Shown in pieces: positions 26,101-38,100 of a stretch of DNA of 64,000 nt; position 1 is the first letter of the stretch; every line of letters begins with the position of its first letter. The position numbers were made by a program, and so were the translations under genes. The notes under the pieces were generated by a model, which made no database searches, was not told the origin of the DNA, and saw only the letters and a program-made list of their open reading frames with translations. Origin of the DNA: Opisthorchis felineus (lineage: Eukaryota; Platyhelminthes; Trematoda; Opisthorchiida; Opisthorchiidae). The stretch is from contig SJOL01001577.1 of the NCBI GenBank assembly GCA_004794785.1, positions 762,267 through 826,266 on the forward strand, in the 5' to 3' direction.

Positions 26101-29100
26101 TTTTAGCATAATCTTCGCGATTTCTGTTCTGCAACTAGGAGTGTGGCAGTCAGATCCGGTGTACACCATCTAGGCCCATCTCATGTCGAAGCTCGTGGTG
26201 AGAATGCTTTGTTTGGTCACGAAGAATCGTAGACAACCTTACAGTAGCGTAACAATAAGTACTGCTGATTAAACTTGTGAACAGCATCCGTTCGCAGTTC
26301 GAAGCATCACGTTTGCAGTAAACCGATAGTTGAGTCGGAAATTATTGGTCCGTTCTATCCTTTCATTGATGACTACCATTCAAACGACTTCTAGGAAAGT
26401 TCGGAAATACGCCTAGGAAAATCGGATTTCTCAATTTCTATGCAAATGAGTCTTTGTCCCCGTGTCCGACTGTTTGCAACCGCTTTATTCGTGTTTCTCA
26501 ATGAATGACTTGGCATCCAAACCCGTTCCTATTTTCACTAGTGCACTTTGAAAACAGGTCTTACTCGATGTTTTAATTTGGATTTAGCAGACTTCCTCCT
26601 CTGGCTTACGGAGGTCAACAAAAATGTCTTTGTCGCCAGTAAACCGTGCCATGCTAGTTCCATTTCTCACGTCACGTTGCAGCGATTCCTGGATTCAGTC
26701 GAATTTACTTTGAGTGTCCGACCAGCAAAGTGTTTTTACTATCGAAACAAATACGCCGCTACTGTAAAACCGAACACTATGAGATCTTCACGCTCTTCAA
26801 ACTGGTTCTCCTCATATGTGGTATGCATGTGGATAGTACGCCCCGACGGCGAACGTGGTGTCCTCGCATAAACTCAAGGATGATATTGTGTCCGTGTGAT
26901 CTTGCACGGAAACTGATCTGCTGATGCTGTCTCGCGCCGACGTAATGCTTCGCTGCGATATTGAGACCAGGCTCAAAGTTCACGTGAGTACCGACCAATC
27001 AGGACACGGGATAACACACCAACAAACAGACCTGCCCGACCGAACAGCCAATCGTGATCGAAGGTCAGCCCGCGCTAGCAGCACGTATATTAACACACAC
27101 GCACCACCACTCAACGCACAACCACTGACCCATCGCTATGCTCCGCTCCGCTCCCTAACACCGCTCTGATGGTGTCACCTCGATTGGTGATGAAACGTTT
27201 GCAACCAGTTGCCCATCCCAATGAACAAACCAACAAACTGCTCTGCATTATGGCCTAAGCCATGTTCTTAGTGTTTCTGTCATTCTTCTTCCTTGGAGCG
27301 TTGTTTGGTAGATTAAATGCCATGTGATTATAAGCGATGAGAGCAATGACAGGGATTCGGCCATCTCTTCAGATCGTCTCCACTAGCTTAACTTTAGACA
27401 TGCGGGCTTCTCCAAATACCACTATGAGGCTTTCATCAAAAGGGTGACGGGTTTTCATCAGTATTACAAGATAGTCTCTTCGTACGCCATCTCTAAAGCC
27501 TTTGGCTCCCACATAGGTTCGAGCAACATTTGTTCTTTTATCACGCATTTGGAAGTCGAAGAAAATGATTTTCTCCGTCTAGGTGGACCAACCCTATCTC
27601 TTCCGAGTAGTGCACACTCTCGGACTAGCCAAAGCACTTCTTGTGTTGTGAGTGCTCCTCCTCTGGGAGGGAGAGTTAGCCATCAAACTGTATGAGGAAG
27701 AAACCACTTAGGAATTTTTCTGCTAATTTACCTGGGATATAACTATGGTCAATGCGAACAACGCGTGATACAAAAGGCAGTGACATCAGTCGCCTTGTTT
27801 TGTACACTGAACCTTGATTCGAGTCGACCAGTTGGACGAGACAATGTATTCGAGGAACAAACAAATAAAGGATACAGAACGTCTTCAGCGTACGTTCCCA
27901 TAGCACACTGTTCTACGCTTCTGACTATTCTGGAATCCTTTGGTTCCTTCACACGGTTCTCCTCATCATCTTGCGCATAGGTTGGTTAGAGGATATCCTC
28001 AAACTCGCCCAAATACATTCATGCTTCAAAGCCCATAATATGTGGGTCTTGGCGGAAAATCCCGCCATAATCTTTGAACAGTGCTTGAATTCTGCCCCAC
28101 TGTCTACAGGATAGTGAGACAATCTCTCTCGCTGGATTAAGGTGGCTTGAGCCAAAATGTATGTTTAATAGGGTTGTATTTGGTTCAGTTTCCCTACCAT
28201 AAGCCCTGCATATGGCGTTTAGTTCAACAAAATAATCCGGTTTATAATTCTCGAAATGTAGAGGCGTGCTACAATGTCTTTTTCGGATCGATTCCGTGAG
28301 GTAGATCTTGTAGCTCCCATTATTTCAGTTGTATTGGTGGGCGCCTAATTCATCGGTTTTCACCAGGACGGCTGTTGTTCCCAGTTTGTGTCTGAATAGC
28401 CAGGGTGGTAGTTTTCATTATTTTATAGCATATAAACGAAATTACTTTTCGAAATGGACGACCACTTCGCCCTCTTTTTGGAATTCGCTCCCTCTTGGAA
28501 CTGGGCCATTCTTCTCTCTTTTGGGAATAGCCTCTCTTGAGAAGTACTATTTTGGCGGTTGAGTTATTTCTATATCCCTCTGTTTTATTGCGGTCGCTTG
28601 GAAGTGATGTCTTTTCATCAGGCGGTACTACTCATAAGTAGATGTAACCCTCCAGACATCTCACTACGTTTTGAGGCTAATCAGCTCATCAACATGGACT
28701 CTGACTTCTTACTAATCGTATTTCGTGCCTAAACATCAAATTAGACATGTGGAATTAAATCCTCATTTGAAAACTGAGATAGTGACCTGAAACTTCAATA
28801 GATCTACAGTGTTTTAGGATATTCTCTAACCGAATGTGCTGTAAAGGAGTTGAATAATGACATAGTTGGTTCGACATTCGTGGATGTGACCAGCCCCCAA
28901 AAAGCGAAAGCGGTGCTGGATTGTAGAGAAACTGTCACCAACCTCAAGTAGTATCATACCTCGATGCCTTGAGTATCGGTTCAAATGAACTATGGGACCC
29001 CCTTTTCGGAACACGTTCATGTGAATGTTACTTTTTTCTGAAGGTTTGACTGTGGAAATTTAACGAGACTGGTGCTGTTCCATTAACATCACTATTACCA

Positions 29101-32100
29101 TCAGTTCCTGCAGCGCGTTTGTCTATGCAACAGAAGTCATCCACAGGTGCCGCGATTTTTCTCGACTAACCACCGACCAATTTGAACTCATCAGGCATGC
29201 CACGCTTTCCTACAAACCACAGTTTTGTGTGAACCAGTTCAACCCCACCTTGGTGTGTGATCAGTTCACGCGCTTTACTGACCGCTAACCTAGTTTACCA
29301 ATTTCCCGGCTGGTTCCGCTTTTCGCTCTCGTCAGCATCAGGTGTTTCCAAGGTCATCCGCATATGCTATTGATATAGCATACTGAGCGAACAAGCCACG
29401 TAAGCGCGCACGTGCGCTAATGTTTGATAGAAATAACATCCTGAATTGACGAGTTTCTGGTCACAGCAAGTCTACCACCAGACGACATGCTGGCTTGACA
29501 TGCAAGCGTCCGTCAGGTAAGTGGCACCGGGTCGACGGTTCGGACGCCCCCTCGCTAGCTTTCGGTCCGTGCCACGTGTACTCAGACTTCTCATTTCAGA
29601 AATATGTTGCCCATACTTCATGTTTCACCTCACAAACGGGCCCTACTTGAAGTGAAACACCTACTATAATGTGCTCACGTCCAAACGATGCTATATGATA
29701 CTACTGTAGAAAGTCTTCTGTGCTGGCTGGTCAGCACTTTTCCGACATTTGTTTCTGATGACCACCTCTAACACGTCTGTGTGCATGCACACTATGCGAA
29801 GGGGTCGAGTTTTCTTTCGATGATCTCTAACCAGGAAGAGCTCCGTGAACCGGTAGATGAATTTTCAGTGCAACAAATTATATCGGAGTTAGAAAATCAT
29901 AGGGAAGCATGGGGAAAGAAATGGAAACACACATTTAATGTTATTTATCAAGCTAGAAGCGGTAGACTAAGACTGCCTATTAAAAAGGCACTTTTGATGA
30001 GGAATCGGGCTGAGTAGGGGACAACGGAGCGAATGATGAGTTGGCGAGCACCTGATGTGATCTTCAGCGAAAAGTTACGACCAGCGTTATTGTGTTTGTT
30101 GACCACAAATTTGACGAGTATGCCACTGCCTCTGGAGATATACTTCAGCGCTCGGACAATAAGACAAAAGCTTTCTCCAAGTATTCTGGAGAATACAGCG
30201 GGGAAACAATAAGTCCAAATTGGGAGGATACACGAAGTTACAAACCTCAAGATGCGGTTGAGGTAAGTGCAGCACTTTGAGTTTGAGAGTCTTCGGGACA
30301 TCGCCTGGGATTACTTGAAATTGCAAATCCCAAGCAGGTTGTCTTCTAACGTCCTTGGGACCATACAGAAGCCTGCATTTTGACATGTCATTACTTTTAG
30401 TGATAGTGAACGCCTTTGAAACCACCTCGTCAGTACGTTAGGTCCGGCCCCGTCGATTCGCCTAATGTTCACTCGTATCGCACGTACAGCCGAGCAATGT
30501 ATCGTCCGCATATTCACACTGAATGAAAAAATCTGGTATACAAGGGGAAAAATAGAAAAACAGTGCTTTGGAAAACACCCGTAAGTGTCGGGGTGGGGGG
30601 TGGGGTGGAGAGAGAGTTTGCTGAAGTTTGGCCTCTCCGACGGGTTAATTGGGTCCGGTTTAAGGAGCCAGACCAGACCTTTTTCACCAGTGCCTTTAAA
30701 AAAATACAACACTGTTGACGTTATCCGAAGCAAACCATGCAAATCACCTTGTTAGTGCAATCAAATGAAGAAACGATCGTATGTACTAAGTAGGCGACAG
30801 CATCCAACATCGAACGCGATCTTCGACAGGCAAACTGACAGGAGTCTCTAAGTGACATTTTGGCCATTCTTTCATTTAAAGACACTCTTAGACAGTTTCC
30901 AAAGTACAGTTATGCAAGCCATTGCTCGATAATTCGACGAAGCCTCCCTAGGCACTAGAGTAATCCTCACCACTCTTGAACAGCCACCAATTTTCCCAAT
31001 GGCTACAACTTGAGGAAAACAATAAATTATCTTACCTAGTCTATCCGCTAATTGCTAGCGCCATGTTGGCTTATCAGCAGTGACTGTGTTGAAATACTCA
31101 TGTAAGCTTACAGTGTTAAAAAAAGTCCTCATCGGTCTTGTCCCCGAATTTCCAGTAGTCGGACTTTCCACTTGAACACCAAATTGAACGTCTTTTGCGA
31201 CCGACAGTCATTTGCAAATTAAGTTCATGTTTGTGGGAGACTCAGATGCAATTCATTTGAAACTCTCTTTTATTCGATTTGCAGATTTGTTTTTATTCTA
31301 GCTGTATTTTGTACAATACTCGCTATTCCCGGAAGACGTTCCCTAGATACTTTGTTTGCGAGACAGTGAGGTTAGTTTGGATAAAATGGTAAATTCTGAG
31401 CAGAAAGACAAACCCTAAACATTGTGTGGATTCCCCAGCCCATTGTCTTTGTTAAACTCCCCTCCGCTCGTTTGTAAGCACCGGAACTGTGACCAGACTG
31501 GTGTATTTTTATTATTCTGTTTTATATTTCCACTCCTAAGGATGATGGGCTTTCTTTCAATCAATGTCGATGGGTTTCAGGAACTGCTAGACTCAATGTG
31601 TGCGAGGCTGATTGTGAATAAATGCATAAATTGTGACCAGTTGCCTGTTTAAAAAATATTCTGTGTAGATGTGCTCTGAAATTGGTGCGTCTGAGTTAGT
31701 TTCTCTCCGTTTCCGGTATCTTCGATGAATTCTGTCTATGAATGAAAGTTTTACTGTGCAATATATTCCAACCGTCACTGTTATTCCCTTCCGCCTATTC
31801 TGTTCTTTGATTCCGACCAGCTGTCTTATATAGTGCTGGTGGTTTGGGCCCTGCCTGTGGATTTCTTGCCGGTGCCGGGTTCCTCAGCATTTACATTGAC
31901 TTTCCCTTCGTCCGGCCTCCCACTGGCCTGAGTCGGAACGATCCCTTGTGGCTGGGAGCTTGGTGGATGGGGATGTTGGTCTGTGCCAGTATGACTTTTG
32001 TGGCCGCCCTTCCTGTGACTGCCTTCCCCAAACGTCTGTCCATTCGAAAGTGCATCCAGGTCGAACCAGCCTCATCGACCGTGGAGAACAATAAAGCAGC

Positions 32101-35100
32101 CGGGGTAGCTGTTCCTGTTTCACCGGTAAATGTGCTCGCGCTTCAATACTACTCTATTCATCTCCGCATATAATCTAGCGCTTGCGGTGCAGTCTTTTTG
32201 TTCTGAGTCTCTCAGCAAACGATCGTTTTTGTTCATTTTTAAACATTTTTCATTCAATCCACTGAATGCAGCGTAGAAGACAGGGTAGAGTATTATCTCC
32301 TGGTTTCCGTATTGGAAATGAATTACATTGAACACACCTCTCCACTGATTAACTAGCAACTTACGACTGAATTACCCAACTGGCCTTACACTTTTGATAT
32401 CGTGTTGAACGTTTCCTATATGTGACCTCATTTGCAAAGTATAATCATTAGGATGACTTGAGCACTTGTTAACTATTTTGTTCGCTAAGTGAATGTTTAT
32501 TCTGGCTAATCTTTTGAGCAAAGTCAAGAAAAGTATGCGACTCTCAACTAAGTGATGTGCCTAAATACGGTGGTGAACTATTGGTTCCCTGCGCTAATAT
32601 TGTCCTCTGGAACGATGACCAGAGTGATGTGCTCAACTGGCATCAGTATTCTTTTGTACGTTATCAACCGATATGGATCCGGCATCGGTTTGAACTTGCA
32701 ACAGATTGGTGAACCTACTCGGAGCGTTGTTTGGGGATTTCAAGGTGACAGGATGACGACCTCTGCCGACTCTTGATCTCGTTCGACCATCTGTGCCCCG
32801 ATGTTGTTACGTGATACAGTACTCCAAACTGTGAAGGTGATGGTTTCGAACACACTGAGAAACATTGTCGGTATCGAAGATTCCTACTTGTCTTTAAAAC
32901 GGCTGCAGAAAAACGACCATCTAAACGACCCATGTTACTGACCGAGGCTGACTAGCAGTCTGTGATGTTGGTCGGTTGGCGTGATGAGTACCATCGACGC
33001 ACTTCCCTGCCAAAACATCAGGCCGTTGTTGACTGAACTTGACTTGTTCAACGGGGTGTTCTTCCTGAAAAACATTGCGCAGCTGTTTCATGCTGATTGG
33101 GAACCAACTACTAGCTGTGAGGTTACGAGTTCGAATCTTCGTTGGGGTTCATCACATTCGAACTGCTGGTGATTCCCAACAAGGATGAAACAGCTTTACA
33201 TCAAATATCAGCCTTTCGGCATAGACTCTCTTAACTTACAAGACGAACTCTCCATTGAAATCTCCTCATGAAATGAATTATTTTGATTTGGTTTGAGGCC
33301 TTGCATAGCACCATTCGTTGCACGGTGGCACAACTGCAACTCCGCGAAGGTGTAATACAGGTGGAACATAGAATGAAGTAACGAATGGGAGAGGGGGCTA
33401 GCATCCGGATCGGAATTGGTGGTCAGCAGTGGCCGAAGCACTACGGACCCTCGCATATTTGGGGATTTGTGTGGAGCTTTTCATGGTGCTGCATACAGGC
33501 CCTTGGCGCCTGTTTTTACCCGAGGGGTACCGGTTAATGAACACTCGACATTTATCTAGTTTCATTCCATACAGTACTATTCCATCGAGGAATCACCTTT
33601 GGAAGATGCCAAAATGTCTCCTCGATGGGGCTATCACTCCGTGGTGATGGGAACGTCACTAGTAACATTCGTACCACGGGCCTGTTTTACCGCGCTCATT
33701 AGAACATCCCGTCGAACAAAGGAACGGAATAAAACCTGTATAAATGTGTAAACACTGAAGTGGACATGATAGCAATGAGTTACGATGTATCCGAATGCAA
33801 CATTCTTTATGGGAAACAAGGGTATAGCATGAAAAGCAATTTATTCTAGTGTAGTCAGGAACAGGAATGTGATGGGACTGACTGAAAGTGGTCACTGTTT
33901 AGGAAGACCGGTCTCTATGTAGAATTTTCGTCGCAGTTGGTCGGGGTACGAGGTTCTGAGCACCTCAAATACACCTGTGCTCTTCTTCCATTGCCTGGAT
34001 GATGCGCCAAAGGAAGGAGGTGTACTGATTCATGATCTGCTTTTCGAACTCTTGTGGTTCCTCCGTATTGCACACGGATAGGTATCGAAGATTTCAAAAC
34101 TGTTTTATATTGCCGTCGCCTTTCTTGTTAAGGTGTTCCAGAGGTGGACGGGCGAGTTATCTGCTGAGAAACTTCTAGTTCACATATAACCCGGACCCTT
34201 ATGCTGCTCCTTTTTTGGCTTGAGCAACCGGATATCATCAGAGCTTCAGTTGCATCCTAAGTTACTTCGACTTTATCTTACAGACTGTAAAAGCATCAAA
34301 GTTGTCCGCTGTCGAACCTTTGTCACAAGATACTCTCTATCACCGCATGGCTTCTGAGTTCAAAATTAATCATTGCCGGAAGTTGTACAATTCCTGCGTA
34401 TTGCGAACGCACCACACCAGCATAGACGAAACCGAGCATCGCGCTAACTCAGATTTGGCTTTACCGGTGTCCAAGGTATCAACAATGCCACGTGTCGAAC
34501 AGCGACCACGCATCCATTCATCCGAGGAATATTCACCGAAACCACCTGCTTCTCCAAACTGTCCTCTGGCATTTGTAAAGCTGCATCACCAAACCAAAAG
34601 CAAGACTAGAAGTGAGTTGTTTTCAATCCCCCTTTTTCTGCTACCTTATATTTACTGTATTAAGCTGCCTATTCGTAGCGGATTGATCAACCGGAGTGAA
34701 TGTGTACACCTCTTTCACGATCGTACGTTTTCTTCGCCTTCATTCACAACAGGACATCCAACTTTTCGACACTTAGCTCTCAGTTGTTCATTGATCTTGT
34801 AGTCAGTCACGGTTTCGCACGCATAAGATATTCGACGCTGAAGCGGTGCAAAATGCTGTAAAGACCACCTGTCCATAAGGAACTCTGAGCTGCATTCTTC
34901 TTATGTGAGTACAATGACCTGAAGGTTGGTCAGAAGGCAGACGATCTGAGTTGTTGTGCACCGCCAGTCAGGCATCTACGAAGAAATAGGAATTGGTTGG
35001 TCCGTTGTCGACTCGGCTCCTTTCGTCTCCCATTCAATAGCCGTTTATTGGTACGCCGGCCCATCAGCCAGTTATGACTGTTTTCACTCAGCTTCGCTGG

Positions 35101-38100
35101 TTACTTCGCGGCTTTATGTTTTCCGTGCGTGACCGCCCACATGAAGCTCCATGTCACCAGAAGTCTTTGGGTGTTTACAACCATAACCACTGGTTAGCGT
35201 GTTTTTGGGTCCACATCGATCATCCTCTGGTTGGCCAGACAGCAGTCCGTTAATTTCACATGTGCGATGCCAACGGCTTCAACCATTCATGTTAGAAAGT
35301 TACGAATATACTGTTCTCAATCTCGATCGCTGATCAGTTGTGCTGTCGATGTCAGCAAAATGCAATTCGTTTGAGCTATTTGGAGCATGACATTTGAATA
35401 GCCGTAGCCAGAATAAACAGCAGATGCATTGTGGCGAAATTCACTTGATCTAAATTGCTTCCGAAAAATCCCTAGGCCTTTATTTCTGTTTAGAGTTTCA
35501 GAGCAGTTCTGTCCTAAAAGCAATGCTTCCGAAATTGGAATGCTCTGAAGAGAGCGACGTTTCCTGGTCTGAAAGTTATTTGAATGACGAGAGATAAGGT
35601 GCTCCCCAGAAATATGCCTCCTAGAGGAGCGTGGCTTGCTTGCCCAGTTAGAAAAGCATTTGCTTTCAATGGAAAAAATAATGATTAATTAATCATCTTG
35701 CGAAAAAATGATAATGCGGTTGATCGCGATACATGCCCCCCCTTTAATGTCATATGCTCTTATCAATCCTGTTGATTCCGTGCAATTCAGTACTTCGATT
35801 TTTATCTGAGGATATTCTGCTTCCCTCGCCAACAGCTGCTCGTCATATGCAGTCATATTTGCTTGTATTTCCCTCGTAAGTCGGTAACGTCGACCCACCA
35901 TTGCGTTCGAAAAATGGAGAGGAAAACACGTTAAGTTTCACTGTCCAGGTCCTAGTCAAGCTTCCTCATTGACTTTTCTGGCCTTACGTGACAGTTTAGT
36001 GCCTTCTACTCAGTTTCGACTCAAGCCCATCGGTTGTTACAGCTGTACGGGTTCAGTGGCATTCCTTCCTCTCAACGAAAATGCTTAGAGTGATCGGATC
36101 TAAAGCACAACAGTCGGTGGTTGCCCATTTCAGCGTCCATGTGATATCCAGATTTGTACTTCAACAAATTAACTTGACAGTTCCAATAACCAGAGTGAAC
36201 TTGAACTACATGCGGCAAAGATGAGTTAGCACTAAAAGGTAGCATTCGATCAAGCGACAGTTCACACACACTTGGCATTTTCCACTTGTTTCTTAACCTG
36301 AGACAGGTTTTCTGAGATCTGCATTATCCGCTGCAACTGTTTCCAACTACGGGCAGCCAAACTGTGAGGGACAAAAACTCTAAATGCGTGCTTCCGTCAT
36401 GATCAGTGTCATGTTTCATGTCAGGCATTCCAATAATACGCCAGTTGCCTTCCTGATTCACGGATATATATATAGTTGGTCAATAGTTACATGCAGTGGG
36501 ACAAATGAACTCTAATCATTCCATGTATACGAAAATTAGAAATTAAGCATGGCCCACGCTGTTTACTTCTCTCCACGAACCTTATCGCTCTTTTACAGTA
36601 CGTGAGTTCTCAGATGGATTAACCTCATTGTAAGACATGCCAGGTTTTTCTTCTCTCGCACCCGGTCATGTGACCATTCACACGGACTTACCTTTTGGAT
36701 TTCCTAATCCCCAGGCATGGACTCATTTATGTTTGGAATTATGGATATAATTGGCTTATTGGATTGACATTTTGACGGTTTTGTTCGTTTGCGGCTCTTC
36801 AGACCTGAATTTACCTCCCCTCTCATGTTGAATTCTCACTTCCAATCATCACAGCTGGCTGGGTCGAATCACGCTCTGGCCTCGTAGATTGATGCATGCA
36901 GATTAATGCTGACCGAGATTTAGATCGGTTCCCTAATCCAGCCATTCAGTTCCCTAAGAAATCAATTCCTCCCGCTCCGTGTTTGATTGTTGGGCTGAGT
37001 GAAATTCACTAGATACGGTTACCTTGTGCCCGGTTTCGGGTCTCCCCGATGTCATGATGCTAGTAAGGCTGATGGCGAGTCGGCAGTAGGTGAGTATTTT
37101 CTCGAACCATTGTTACCTCCAGGATCTTGCAGTCGAAGTTGCTTTTGTGGTAAGATAAAAACAGGCAGTAAATATTTCCTTCTCCCTACCCGGCAGCGGT
37201 ACACTGAATTTGATGTTGTTTTCGTTGTTCGTCTTCGTTGGCGTACTACTCAATCTTCGTTCGTACCGTTCCACCTTGAATGATATGCGATCACTTTCAA
37301 ATGGATTTCAAAAGCTGCGAATGGCAGTAAAGTAAATTGCATTCTGGAGGCCAATATTGCTAGCTCAGTGCGTGCTTGAGTGGATAACCTCTAAGCTGTA
37401 TTAAGTGTCTGCGATGTGATTGGTCGCCTGTGGATTGGCTGGTACGTAATTTGATTTGCCATTTCGAATTCGTGTTGTAGTTTGATTATGTTGCACGTGG
37501 TTGGAGGTTCTTAGTGGACCACCCTCATGCGAGGTACTCAGACCACAACGCAACACAAATTCCGGACGGACCCACCAAGTTACGTATCAGCCCATCCATA
37601 AACAATCAGTTGCATTGCAACTATTGAGTACTCTTTAGAGGCTATATAAACGCAAGGTGAAATGGAGGATTTACCCACCCAACTACGCACTGACAACGTT
37701 TCCTCGAATGCTGACGAAGCATCCGAAAGCCGATTTCCAAGCTCAATGGACAGTTCAAAGGCCACCTGATCAACAGCCAATAATGGCAAAGTACTCATCC
37801 TACCGGGCCTATAAAAGGCCAGCTCCGTGGTGATGCATTATGATCCAGCGAAAATTTCGAATGTTGACCCTAAGTAACACCACCATTCACAGGCTGATCG
37901 ATAAAATGGCTAATGATGTAGAGTTACAGCTAGTAAACACATTGGACGATAGCAAGTTTCTTCTACAGTTGGACAAATTGACTCTTCCGGATGACTACTT
38001 TGTTGTTTACGGTCAGTCCAAAAAGACTGACACTTTCCAAAAACCGATCACTGCTACGAAGAGGAAATCCAAGTTCAGTGTCATCAATCGTTGTTTGTAC

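Noticed and set aside
30588..30612. G-quadruplex-like run (ggggtggggggtgggg)
   Set aside because: Only three long G runs plus a GG; does not meet the usual four-run rule.
29948..30742. Overlapping minus-strand frames of 112-143 codons
   Set aside because: They overlap in different frames, have no known motif, and lie inside an intron of a plus-strand gene.
37643..37816. TATA boxes (tatataaa, tataaaa) as an internal OATP promoter
   Set aside because: They lie mid-intron beside a transposase remnant; nothing links them to an OATP transcript.
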